Origin: Lasiosphaeria ovina | Taxonomy: Eukaryota; Ascomycota; Sordariomycetes; Sordariales; Lasiosphaeriaceae | Assembly: GCA_033439765.1 (NCBI GenBank) | Contig: JAULSN010000001.1 | Coordinates: 7,130,001 to 7,194,000 of the forward strand | DNA: 64,000 nucleotides | Reading direction: 5' to 3' | Shown here: in pieces, positions 1 to 8,621 of the stretch | Layout: each line of letters opens with the position of its first letter | Numbering within the stretch: the first letter of the stretch is position 1 | The notes under the pieces: generated by a model | Seen by the model: only the letters and a program-made list of their open reading frames with translations | Told to the model about the DNA's origin: nothing | Databases searched by the model: none | Translations under genes and position numbers: made by a program

Positions 1-79
1 TGATCACAGCCGGCCGTGCAACCTTCGTCGGCTAGCCGTCGATTCTTCCCGGTCCACTCGGTCCTTCTTCAAACTCACC

Positions 80-196
80 AGAAGGGCGCCGAGATTTCGA
101 AGAACAAAGACACGCACCCCCATATCGGTGGTCTACGGTGGAACACCCGTCCAGAAGGACGCGGAGATTTTGAAGAACAAAGACACGCACCCCCAT
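80..196. repeat. 73-bp-period direct duplication upstream of the HET gene
   Basis: A segment of about 44 bp at 80-123 recurs at 152-196 (33 bp match with one C/T difference). It lies in the 5' leader of the HET gene and has no coding role I can support. The single difference is TTCGAAG versus TTTTGAAG-type, a C/T transition. Confidence 0.75.
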
Positions 197-283
197 GGAG
201 GCCAGGACTCCAGGTCCGCAGACCGGGGACGTCCAAGCAGCGCAGGACGGGACACCCGATTTGGACCGCCCACAAGACCCGCA

Positions 284-3200
284 ATGCGGCTGATCAACGT
301 CAAAACATGCAAGTTGGACGAGTTTCACGACAACGAAACCCCCAAGTACGCGATACTGTCGCATACTTGGGGCCACGATAGCGAGGAGCTTACTTTCCGC
401 GATGTCGAAGAGGGGAGGATCGATAAACCCGGCATCGGGTCTATCAAGTTCCGGGGAAGCTGCCAACAAGCCAAACAAGATAAACTCGGATACGTATGGA
501 TTGATACCTGTTGCATTGACAAAACCAACCTGGTGGAGCTCAGCGAGGCCATCAACTCTATGTTCCGATGGTATCGGCGTGCTTCCGTCTGTTATACCTA
601 CATGTCTGACGTTCCTGCCGGCGATGCTCCCCAAAACCCTGCGTCCAAGTTCTGGACAAGTCGGTGGTTCGGCAGGGGATGGACCTTGCAGGAGCTACTA
701 GCGCCCAAGATATTGCGGTTTTACAACGCGGAGTGGGGCTACCTCGGGACCAAGGGGACTTTGCGGACCGCTATCAGGAAAATTACCGCCATTCCTATTC
801 AAATCCTCTTGGGGATTACCGAGTTGCACGGTGCGAGCGTTGCGCAGCGCATGTCATGGGCTGCCGGGAGAGAGACGAAAAGGACCGAGGACCTCGCATA
901 CTGTCTTCTGGGAATCTTTGGTGTGACGATGCCGATGATATATGGCGAGGGCGGTGACCAGGCCTTCCTCCGGCTACAAGACGAGATCATGAAGGCGATG
1001 AGAGACGATTCGATCCTGGCGTGGGGCCTTGGCTCCGAGGCGCCTGTTAGCGACCCCGACCAAGCTGACCAAGTTAGAGCTGGGAGGATCTTGGCAGCCG
1101 CCCCATCAGATTTCGCGTATTCCGGGCATATAGTCTGCCGTGAGCAATCGAGCATATCGCTGAGACCACTCGACATGTCCGGCGGCAGCCTTCGGCTCTA
1201 CCTATCGCTACTCACCACCTCCGGGCGTGGGGTAGTCGGGTTACTGGCTTGCGGGCCCGACCATGACCCACAACAAGTCGTTGGAATTCCTCTTGCCCAA
1301 ACGGCATCGGGGGCATCTGACGAGTATGTCAGACCGGCGGGGTGCCATGCAGCATTACAGCCGATAACCGCATCCGGCGTCCCGCCCAGACTCATCTACA
1401 TCAGGAATGACAGGTCAAGCAACAAGTCTGCCGACACAAAGCAGCAGTACTGGCTTTACGATGACGCCTTTGCGGAAATTAACCTAGACTTGGTTGATGT
1501 GAACCCTCCATCCTGCTGGGACCAAGAGCAAGCCATGATCGTATCGACACTTGCACCCCTAGATGGTGCTACGCATCAAACCTTGGCCCGGTTTCGGCAT
1601 AATAAGGAAGAGTCTCCCGACTTTGTGCTACTACTTGAGTTTAAACAGCAGGGTACCTCCGTCGAGCCCCAGTGCCACGTTGCGATATGCGATAGGGATA
1701 CGTCGCTTCGGGTACTCGCCAAGAAGCTGGAATACGTAGCGCAAAAAACATTTGGCCAGAGCAGTGCGAGCAATGGATTAGTACACTTACGAGTAGCATT
1801 GGAACACGGTGCGCGGCGGACAATATCTACCATTGGGCTGGAAGTACTATCCCGTCCACCAGACATCACTATCAATATCACTACAGAGTTACAAAAGCAG
1901 GACCTAATACTGGAGCTTACGGAGACAATGGAAGCCGAGCGGCAGAGCAATATAAAGAAAGAGGAGCTGAAGCAGGAGATAAACGACAAAGGCAGCCGGT
2001 TAGAGCAGGTCAAGAGAGAGCGGGAGATAGTAGAGGATGGGTTGAGAAAGCTTGAAGAGAGGAGGGGAATGTTGGTCGAGGAAGAGAGCAACGGAGCCGA
2101 GGAGATACGTCTTTTAAGTAAAAGACATGCAGAAGTGGAAGCACAACAGGACCAGGCGCTCAAACAGTGGTCGCGTACGCTGAAGCGGTGGGATAAACTC
2201 TACCATATTGACTGCGACGGAGATGGCTGCGGTTTAGAAAGAATGGACAACTCGACGCTGATTTGTTGGGCTGCTGAGAACGGCCATGTGGAAATGGTTG
2301 AGCTGCTCCTCAGTAAGGGTACGGATATAGCGGTTGCGAACAAGGACGGATGGACGCCGTTGATTGCGGCTTCAGGCAAAGGCCATGTTAATGTGGTACG
2401 ACTACTCGTTGAGAAAGGTGTTGACATTAACGTCAGGGATAAAGACAACCGTACAGCGCTGTGGTATGCCCTCAAGGCGGGGAATGGCGTCGTCGTGCAG
2501 CTGCTCAGCAGCAGTACTTGCACGTGGCGGCTACGGCAGACTCTCGAGGGCCATAGCGATCTTGTCTATTCAGTCGCCTTCTCGCCCGACTCGACAGTAC
2601 TCGCATCGAGATCAGGCGATAGAACTATCCGGCTCTGGGATACGGCAACGGGGCGGCTACGGCAGACCCTCGAGGGCCATAGCGAATATAGACCTCCAGT
2701 CGCCTTCTCGCCCGACTCGACAGTACTCGTATCGGGATCAAGCGATAAAACTATCCGGCTCTGGGATACGGCAACGGGGCGGCTACGGCAGACCCTCGAG
2801 GGCCATAGCGCCCATATCTATTTAGTCGCCTTCTCGCCCGACTCGACAGTCCTCGTATCGGGATCAGGCGATAAAACTATCCGGCTCTGGGATGCGGCAA
2901 CGGGGCGGCTACGGCAGACCCTCAAGGGCCATAGCGCCTATAGCTCTCCAGTCGCCTTCTCGCCCGACTCGACAGTACTCGCATCGGGATCAGAAGATAA
3001 AACTATCCGGCTCTGGGATGCGGCAACGGGGCGGCTACGGCAGACCCTTAAGGGCCATAGTGAATTTATCTCTTCAGTCGCCTTCTCGCCCGACTCGACA
3101 GTACTCGCATCGGGATCAGAAGATAAAACTATCCGGCTCTGGGATACGGCAACGGGGCGGCTACGGCAGACCCTTAAGGGCCATAGTGAATTTATCTCTC

Positions 3201-3547
3201 TAGTCGCCTTCTCGCCCGACTCGACAGTACTCGTATCGGGATCAAGGGATAAAACTATCCGGCTTTGGGATACGGCAACGGGGCAGCTACGGCAGACCCT
3301 CGAGGGCCATAGCGAATATAGCTCTCCAGTCGCCTTCTCGCCCGACTCGACAGTACTTGCATCGGGATCAGAAGATAAAACTATCCGGCTTTGGGATACG
3401 GTAACGGGGCGGCTACGGCAGACCCTCGAGGGCCATAGCGGTCGTGTCAATTCAGTCGCCTTCTCACCCGACTCGACAGTACTCGCATCGGGATCAGGCG
3501 ATAGAACTATCCGGCTCTGGGATACGGCAACGGGGCGGCTACGGTAG
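284..3547 (+). CDS. HET domain - coiled coil - ankyrin - WD40 protein, 3' truncated
   Basis: Predicted 1,087-residue STAND/NLR-like protein of the heterokaryon-incompatibility class. The ATG at 284 is the first in-frame ATG; an in-frame GTG lies at 128. The N-terminus has HET-domain signatures (YAILSHTWG, IDTCCIDK, RGWTLQELLAP), then the HET-associated segment LLGIFGVTMPMIYGEG. Residues about 570-670 form a charged coiled coil. Two to three ankyrin repeats follow (coded at about 2240-2500), then eight full 42-residue WD40 repeats ending in TIRLWDTATG. I found no Walker A motif, so the NACHT NTPase usual in HET-NACHT-WD40 proteins is absent. HET domains trigger cell death on non-self recognition; that role here is inferred from family. 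The stop at 3545 is CGGTAG where all other repeats read CGGCAG, so the gene is probably a recently truncated allele. It may still make protein. Confidence 0.85.
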   Translation: MRLINVKTCKLDEFHDNETPKYAILSHTWGHDSEELTFRDVEEGRIDKPGIGSIKFRGSCQQAKQDKLGYVWIDTCCIDKTNLVELSEAINSMFRWYRRASVCYTYMSDVPAGDAPQNPASKFWTSRWFGRGWTLQELLAPKILRFYNAEWGYLGTKGTLRTAIRKITAIPIQILLGITELHGASVAQRMSWAAGRETKRTEDLAYCLLGIFGVTMPMIYGEGGDQAFLRLQDEIMKAMRDDSILAWGLGSEAPVSDPDQADQVRAGRILAAAPSDFAYSGHIVCREQSSISLRPLDMSGGSLRLYLSLLTTSGRGVVGLLACGPDHDPQQVVGIPLAQTASGASDEYVRPAGCHAALQPITASGVPPRLIYIRNDRSSNKSADTKQQYWLYDDAFAEINLDLVDVNPPSCWDQEQAMIVSTLAPLDGATHQTLARFRHNKEESPDFVLLLEFKQQGTSVEPQCHVAICDRDTSLRVLAKKLEYVAQKTFGQSSASNGLVHLRVALEHGARRTISTIGLEVLSRPPDITINITTELQKQDLILELTETMEAERQSNIKKEELKQEINDKGSRLEQVKREREIVEDGLRKLEERRGMLVEEESNGAEEIRLLSKRHAEVEAQQDQALKQWSRTLKRWDKLYHIDCDGDGCGLERMDNSTLICWAAENGHVEMVELLLSKGTDIAVANKDGWTPLIAASGKGHVNVVRLLVEKGVDINVRDKDNRTALWYALKAGNGVVVQLLSSSTCTWRLRQTLEGHSDLVYSVAFSPDSTVLASRSGDRTIRLWDTATGRLRQTLEGHSEYRPPVAFSPDSTVLVSGSSDKTIRLWDTATGRLRQTLEGHSAHIYLVAFSPDSTVLVSGSGDKTIRLWDAATGRLRQTLKGHSAYSSPVAFSPDSTVLASGSEDKTIRLWDAATGRLRQTLKGHSEFISSVAFSPDSTVLASGSEDKTIRLWDTATGRLRQTLKGHSEFISLVAFSPDSTVLVSGSRDKTIRLWDTATGQLRQTLEGHSEYSSPVAFSPDSTVLASGSEDKTIRLWDTVTGRLRQTLEGHSGRVNSVAFSPDSTVLASGSGDRTIRLWDTATGRLR

Positions 3548-3638
3548 ACCCTCGAGGGCCATAACGTTCATTTCCATTCGGTCGCTTTCCCGCCCGACTC
3601 CACAGTATTCGCATCGGGATCAGACGATAAAACTATCC
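2528..3638 (+). repeat. Tandem 126-bp WD40-coding repeats, 8 full plus 1 decayed
   Basis: Eight complete 126-bp units start at 2528 and end at 3535. A ninth starts at 3536, meets TAG at 3545, stays in frame to GSDDKTI and stops matching at about 3638. Units are nearly identical in nucleotides; differences cluster in the residues after GHS (DLVYS, EYRPP, AHIYL, AYSSP, EFISS, EFISL, EYSSP, GRVNS) and the residue before DK/DR. This is the pattern known for the NWD gene family, where concerted evolution keeps the frame and the ligand surface varies. Confidence 0.92.
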
Positions 3639-4128
3639 AGTACAAATACCCGTTGCATTGCGTTTGAATACCTACAGACCCTGACCCGGCCTGTGGGAAG
3701 ACGGTTGACCGAGTGGATCGTCATGTAGGGTGCCCTCGGTATGCCCCCTACGCATGCGTAGGTCGGGGAATTCGCCCGCCGGCTGGCCCGGGAGCTCGGG
3801 AAGCCTGATAAGATTGGGGTGAAGTGGATGAGGCATTTTACAGCCCGGAACCCGGCTATTCGGACCCAGAGAGCACAGCGGATCGACTTGGTGCGCCTCA
3901 ACGGAGGTACGAAGGAAGCTGTCACGGCGTGGTTCGAATACCTGGCCCTCCCGGTTGTTCGGGGTATCAAGCCCGAGAACCGTCGGAATAAAGACGAGAC
4001 AGGCATTTTTGAAGGCCAGGGTTCGAACGGCTTGGTCCTAGGTAGTTTAGAAAGCAACGTGTTGGTCAAAAAATAACCCGGATCTCGTAGCTGGACTACC
4101 GTCGTGGAATGCGTCTCTGCAACTGGCC

Positions 4129-4282
4129 TGTTGGACGATCCATGGATCAATGTACCATAGCAGCAAGTGGTACCGTGATCCAACCACCACACTTGGCATG
4201 GATCGATTGATCCACACTAGCTAGCAAGAACATCGCATTTCACCACTTTAATGGTAGGTCCCAACAATGGTGCCCAGATAAC
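4129..4282 (+). repeat. Short LTR-like end and possible primer-binding site
   Basis: Bases 4129-4266 start TGTTGGAC and end GTCCCAACA, an imperfect inverted pair as at LTR ends. One base later, TGGTGCCCAGATAAC (4268-4282) starts with TGG as a tRNA 3'-end primer site would. No matching copy is present at the 3' end of the element, so this is only suggestive. Confidence 0.35.
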
Positions 4283-4428
4283 AGGTTGACCTGTATCCCC
4301 ATACGGTCAAATTGTTCTGCCGCAGGATCGATTGATCCAAGCGTTGAGAACGTTTGAACCATTTTTCTCTCAATTCTGTCGTGCGCATACCACGACTAGT
4401 GTTGTACATCGCTACCACTAAGACATCA

Positions 4429-4755
4429 ATGGATCAGCAAAAAATCCAGGAACTCAGGCAACTTTCAGACTTCATACGACAGAACCTAACTGTCCGGTGG
4501 ATTGCAAAAGCCTCAGAAGCTACTATTCGGGCACTGCAGGATCAGCTGAGCGTAATCCCCATAGAGGAAGGATCCTCGGCTTCTCAATCGACGCGCACAA
4601 GCCGAAACTCTGCTCGAACAGAGCTCGCCCCATACCCGGAGAACTGGGTTTTGGACTCTCACATACCAAGAGACATCTTTATTGCATTCCAAAGGAGCCT
4701 AAATAAGCTCACTACGGTTAGGGAAGCCAGCTCGTCCCCTGATCCGATCGCATAA
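4429..4755 (+). CDS. Unrecognised small ORF inside the 1.64-kb insertion
   Basis: From the ATG at 4429 (MDQQKIQELRQL) an ORF of about 109 codons runs to 4755. It has helical, Gln-rich content and a Ser/Thr-rich middle. It follows the possible primer-binding site, where gag would start in an LTR element. I recognise no family motif and no zinc knuckle. It may be a gag remnant or chance. Confidence 0.3.
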   Translation: MDQQKIQELRQLSDFIRQNLTVRWIAKASEATIRALQDQLSVIPIEEGSSASQSTRTSRNSARTELAPYPENWVLDSHIPRDIFIAFQRSLNKLTTVREASSSPDPIA

Positions 4756-5580
4756 GCAGAACCAGCTCGTTAACCAAAGCCGATTTCGCGGGATCGATTC
4801 ATCGAGGACGTTAATCACAAAGCGATACCAGTCGTTAGACTTCCTCGTACAAAGTCTACACCCTCGGCATTACCGTCAGATCCAGCAGACGACTTAATCA
4901 AAGGCAAAAATAAGCCAGCCCCGTAGTTAGCTGAGCAGGCGGCAAGTGCGAACCTTATTCCAAACCTTGGTCAGGCAAGAGCGAGCGATTAGACGCGCGG
5001 CCTGAAGAACCTTGAAGTACATGGACTACGTATAACTCTATTCATAGTAAGTAAGAGCCCGGAACGTATAACTAGCCCCGATCTTTTGGAGGATTTTCCG
5101 TCGGGCCTGACTTCGCCAGCGTACTCAAATATAGGGTCGCCCTAGCACTCTCCGTCAAAGAGCTAGGTAGACGTATTGGTAGGAGTAGCTTAGATAACCG
5201 CAAGTTCACTTAACGTTATACGGCTTGTAAGTAAGATTGAACTACTAACCGATATTCCCTCTATCGACGTAGAGTTATTACTAATAACCGCCCCTAGAGC
5301 GTGGAATATAATACAATATCGAATGGATATTACTATAAAACCGAGCCTGGTAAAGCGTTTTCTAACGGCGAAGCAACTAGTATTACTTGATCCAAGTACA
5401 CAGATCATTCTTGCAACACAGGTCGACGCCATTCGGCCGATTAGTTCACCTTGCCAAATTCGATCGAGCAGCCCACCTTGCTAAATCCCACAGAACAATC
5501 TCCAACTCCCGTCGATATACGATAGAGCAACAACGCTGACTCCAAGCCCAACACTTCTACAAGTGATTCCAGTGGCGAAC

Positions 5581-5799
5581 ATGAGCGCACCACCCCCACC
5601 CTCCCCGCCGGACCTCGGTCGAGGACGCGGACGTGGATCATATGAACCGTTTGCACAAGGTGGTCGAGGTGGCATATTCGGACAAGGACGCGGGTCAGCA
5701 TCATCGTCAACTGGACGAGGCGTGTCGTTCAATGATCCTTTGAACAACCATAACGCCAATGCCAACATGGCCAGTCCCTACCTCCTGCGGTTACTATGA
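5581..5799 (+). CDS. RGG-rich small ORF at the 3' end of the insertion
   Basis: An ORF from ATG 5581 encodes MSAPPPPSPPDLGRGRGRG followed by further Gly/Arg-rich sequence and an Asn-rich end. Arg-Gly repeats bind nucleic acid and occur in some Gag proteins. It crosses the element's 3' boundary at 5767 into transposase sequence read out of frame, so the last residues are host relic. Function is unknown. Confidence 0.3.
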   Translation: MSAPPPPSPPDLGRGRGRGSYEPFAQGGRGGIFGQGRGSASSSTGRGVSFNDPLNNHNANANMASPYLLRLL

Positions 5800-7050
5800 A
5801 AGGGAAGACCTTTCAATAATAACACTACCCGGAAAATGTCAAATGCTTCGTCGGTTGGCACTTTACAAGCTAGGAAAAAGGCTGGATTAACGATAAAAGC
5901 GCCTTAGAATGGCTTTAGAAAGTCTTCATTTCTAGGACCCGGCTAGCTAACGGAGAAAAACAACTACTTATTATTAACGGCCACGGCAGTTGTACTACTG
6001 ATAATTATATATGTGTATACTTCTAAAATAATATTCATCTTCTTTATTTACCTCCACACGCCTCTCACGTGCTTCAACCTCTCGATTTGACCGTTTTCTC
6101 GGTCCTGAAGAGGGTATAGAGAAGGGAGCTCAATAATAGGCCGACGTCAACGCACAGCACAGTCCTATGGCGCCGCTTTATGTTGCTTTGTTATTATGGA
6201 GCCTGGAAAACCGCACTTGAGCCTAGTAACTACAAGGCAGGCTGGCATGCCGTCAGGTTGTGGCCTGTCAACAAGCAAAAGCCCTTCAGAAGCAAATTAT
6301 TATTAGAAAATAGGAATAAAGGCATAACGAATATAGCTTTATGTGCCCTAGAGGAAGCCAGGTCATCAGCCTACCTACAGCAATAGGTATATAATGAATA
6401 CGGCGTCTGGAGGACTCCCTATAAGGTCATAGACCTTACGGTCTCCCTGGCGAAATTGAACATACATTCGGCGGCTCGCCGTACACGCCGTACGCTATTC
6501 AGGAAGGTCGAGAAGGCATTCAGCGCCAAGGACTTCGAATTGGCTAAGCTACGACGCGAAAATGAAGCTCTCAAGGCCGAAATTGAGAACAAGAAAGGCA
6601 GTAAGAAGAAGGTGGAATTGAGCCCAAATTCCAAGTTTGTAACGATTGAACACATTCGCAAGGCGCAGAGGGCAGTGAGGCGCCATATTGACAGTTCTGA
6701 CGAATTAGAGGGCTTGGAGTATGAGGAAGAAGTCGAAAGTTGCATTGTAATTAGTTGATTTGACCTTTTTCTATGGCTTCAAATGTAATGCGTTGCGTTG
6801 CGTTGCGTTGTGTGAGTGCGGGCGGCGCCCGGGCTAAATGTGTGGCGTGGCCAAATCGGGGTTAGTTAACTTAGGTCATATAGAGAACGAGGCCCAAAAC
6901 TCGTCTCCTACAGAGTCGCGTAAAGTTGACGATTTTGTGGACTGGTGAGCGTAGGTTGAGCTGGGTGAGCCAAAGGGGAGCCGAGGCGAAGCGACCCTGA
7001 TTTTTGGCTAACCGTCCTCGGACGCGAAGGGAATTCGTTTCAGAGGCCGC

Positions 7051-7144
7051 CTACCTCAATAGTCACCCCGACAACATTTTTTGGCCAAATCTGTTGACAT
7101 CACCCTGAGCCGAAGTGAGTCCCAGTGATATCCCGGCTATACTT
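7051..7144 (-). repeat. Dispersed repeat, inverted copy of 15134-15270
   Basis: The reverse complement of this stretch matches 15134-15270 at both ends: CAAGTATAGCCGGGA...GGCTCAGGGTGATG and GATTTGGCCAAAAAA...GGGGTGACTATTGAGGTA. The other copy has about 40 extra bases in the middle. Such paired ends suggest a small transposable-element terminus or MITE. No coding content. Confidence 0.7.
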
Positions 7145-7158
7145 GACGTATTTGAACT

Positions 7159-7192
7159 TGTTAAAATATAGCTTGTTACTAGGTACTGTAGT
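7159..7192 (+). repeat. LTR-start-like sequence resembling the 19.6-kb element
   Basis: TGTTAAAATATAGCTTGTTA at 7159 closely resembles TGTTAAAGTATGGCTAGTTA at 19637 and 28675. Two differences are G-to-A at TpG, a RIP-type change on the other strand. Similarity fades after about 35 bp, so it is at most the worn edge of a related LTR. Confidence 0.35.
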
Positions 7193-7328
7193 GTTTATGG
7201 GCGTCAGGGGTATCTACCCCTTGAACCCCTAATAAGAGATATATATCCCCCTCGTCTTTCTACCTATAGGGTGGGCGGATAGCTCGTACGCTAGAACTTA
7301 CCTAAATCTTTTTCCTTAAACTTTTAGT

Positions 7329-8138
7329 ATGTCTTACTTTTTGCTTAACACTCGTAATATAGTAGTAGACGTCGACGAGCCGATTGTAATCTTAGACGAT
7401 GAGTCTAATTATAACGACTTAATTAAGAGCCTGCTATATTCTAGCGTCGGAACTAGGTGCGGGGCTCTTAAGGGCGAGGCCGTTGGAAATAACGTTAGCG
7501 ATCCGTCAAGGCACGGATCGGCAGAACCGAGCCAACGGACTGCGTCGACCACACGGTCGCTCTCGCCTACCCAGCAATCCACAGGGGCTTCGGCCCATCT
7601 GTCTCTTCAAGCTTCCCAGCCTCCGACGATGCCATCGTTATCTCTTCCTTCAGCGGCATTTCCGATACCTCAATCTTCAACATACCGTGCAAGTAGCCTT
7701 GACGTCTACTCTGTTATGCCACAAAACGACTCCGGCCATTCGTTCCAATGCGTGGGGATCTCTTATCGACAGGGCCTCGGGTTCCCCAGGCACCCCGGGT
7801 TGTCGAGCCGCGCCGACGGCGGAAATACTAAGTCGCCCAAGGCTAACAACCCACTCTACCGTTCCCAGAGTCCGCGTGGTGGCTCTTCCGACGAGGCATA
7901 GAAGTCGTTGAACGGCCGGAACCCGCTTCGGAAAGATGAGGATCATACTAAGACGGGCGATGACAAGGACTATCTTCCTTCAGCCAGCAGAAGCAGGGGC
8001 CGAGAGGGCTCCCTTTGCCGTAACTCGGCCAACGAAGGCGACAGCGACGAAGGTGAGCTGGCTGAGAACGTAGCGGAGACGGAGGCACTTGACAAGTATA
8101 AGCGCTTTCATGGCCCGGTTAGTCTAGATGTCATTTGA
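7329..8138 (+). pseudogene. Hypothetical protein gene broken by one TAG
   Basis: One frame is open from 7329 to 8138 except for TAG at 7899-7901, giving about 190 then 77 codons. The first 50 codons are A+T-rich with an acidic, hydrophobic start (VVDVDEPIVILDDESN). The rest is Ser/Pro/Gln-rich and low in complexity, then acidic (EGDSDEGELAENVAETEAL). I recognise no domain. The TAG could be a mutated CAG or the true end; alternatively the 5' part is transposon-derived, because its base composition differs sharply from the rest. Confidence 0.35.
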
Positions 8139-8621
8139 GTATCAAATCGGCTTATATTAACTTGGTTTCCGTATCTGACTGCTGCTTTTCCCTCTTATCA
8201 TTTTTTCCTTATCGTACTGCCTCCCCTTACGATCCCTTATGGATGCAACTTGATGATTCGCAGCAGCTCTTCCTCGCCTTCCGGGCGCTATACAACCACG
8301 TGCTGCTGACATGGTTAACGCTGTACTGGCACCCCGCTCTTCATCGTGTGGCGCGACAGATGGATCCTCAGCCAATGTTGGAGATGACCCCGCGCCTACC
8401 CCCCCCCCCCCCCCCCAACGAGCATGCGGCTCAGAAGCGAACCCCCACACCCTTTTTGCGATTGCCCTACCCGACCGTGTCGGGCACAAACGCCAGGTGA
8501 CGGCCTGCCGCACCTTCTTCACTTATCCCGCGAACTTGTTCATCCCCACCCTAGGAGCCCACTTCCTCATGATCGCCGATCTGGATCCTTGAGCTCTCCT
8601 TAAAATAGACTGGCATTTAAT
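8139..8621. other. Intergenic stretch with an 18-C run
   Basis: No supported gene. An uninterrupted run of 18 C lies at 8399-8416. Short ORFs across it are proline- or glycine-rich readings of that tract. Confidence 0.6.

Larger units (their letters stand above)
4129..5767. mobile_element. 1,639-bp TG...CA insertion with 5-bp target duplication TGGCC
   Basis: The element begins TGTTGGAC and ends GCCAACA, and is flanked by TGGCC at 4124-4128 and 5768-5772. Removing it plus one TGGCC (1,644 bp, a multiple of three) restores the transposase frame across codons reading ATGQSLPP, which proves the boundaries. TG...CA ends and a 5-bp duplication are typical of integrase-type LTR elements. A short LTR-like start is visible, but the last 138 bp do not resemble it. 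Coding content is weak: a 133-codon ORF at 4354-4755 and an RGG-rich ORF near 5581-5799. The class is unassigned; it could be an internally deleted retroelement. Confidence 0.75.
3663..6758 (+). pseudogene. Fot1/pogo-family DDE transposase relic, split by an insertion
   Basis: Reading in one frame on the plus strand and skipping 4129-5772 gives a continuous Fot1-like transposase. It has the CENP-B-like DNA-binding region (ending KWMRHFTARNP), the first catalytic-block motif NKDETGIFEG at about 3980-4010, KTFQ at 5805, INGHGSCTTDN at about 5965-6005, LPPHASHVLQPLDL at about 6045-6090, and YKAGWHAVRLWPVN with a basic coiled tail to 6758. At least nine in-frame stops are seen (3726, 3759, 4074, two at about 5814-5820, and others at about 5880, 5935, 6023, 6116, 6384). 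Several sit where the family has Gln, so CAG/CAA became TAG/TAA. The N-terminal helix-turn-helix of about 60 residues is missing, so the 5' end is truncated against the WD40 array. It is certainly non-functional. Confidence 0.85.
6759..7328. other. Non-coding tail of the transposon relic with repeats
   Basis: No gene is seen. A (GCGTT)n run lies at about 6790-6810. TTCAAATGTAATGC (6778-6791) is an imperfect inverted match to 3655-3668 and may be a decayed terminal inverted repeat. The stretch also holds the dispersed repeat at 7051-7144 and an LTR-like start at 7159, described separately. Confidence 0.5.

Noticed and set aside
128..283. N-terminal extension of the HET protein from 128
   Set aside because: It would start at GTG; the first in-frame ATG is 284, directly before the conserved HET start.
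2938..3450. Minus-strand repetitive ORF over the WD40 units
   Set aside because: A by-product of the 126-bp tandem repeat, which keeps any stop-free frame open across units.
2528..3638. Regular 126-bp repeats as a possible CRISPR-like array
   Set aside because: The units are coding, contiguous and translate to WD40 repeats; there are no spacers.
5630..5767. Search for a 3' LTR matching 4129-4266
   Set aside because: The last 138 bp of the element show no alignable similarity beyond CCAACA, so no LTR pair is claimed.
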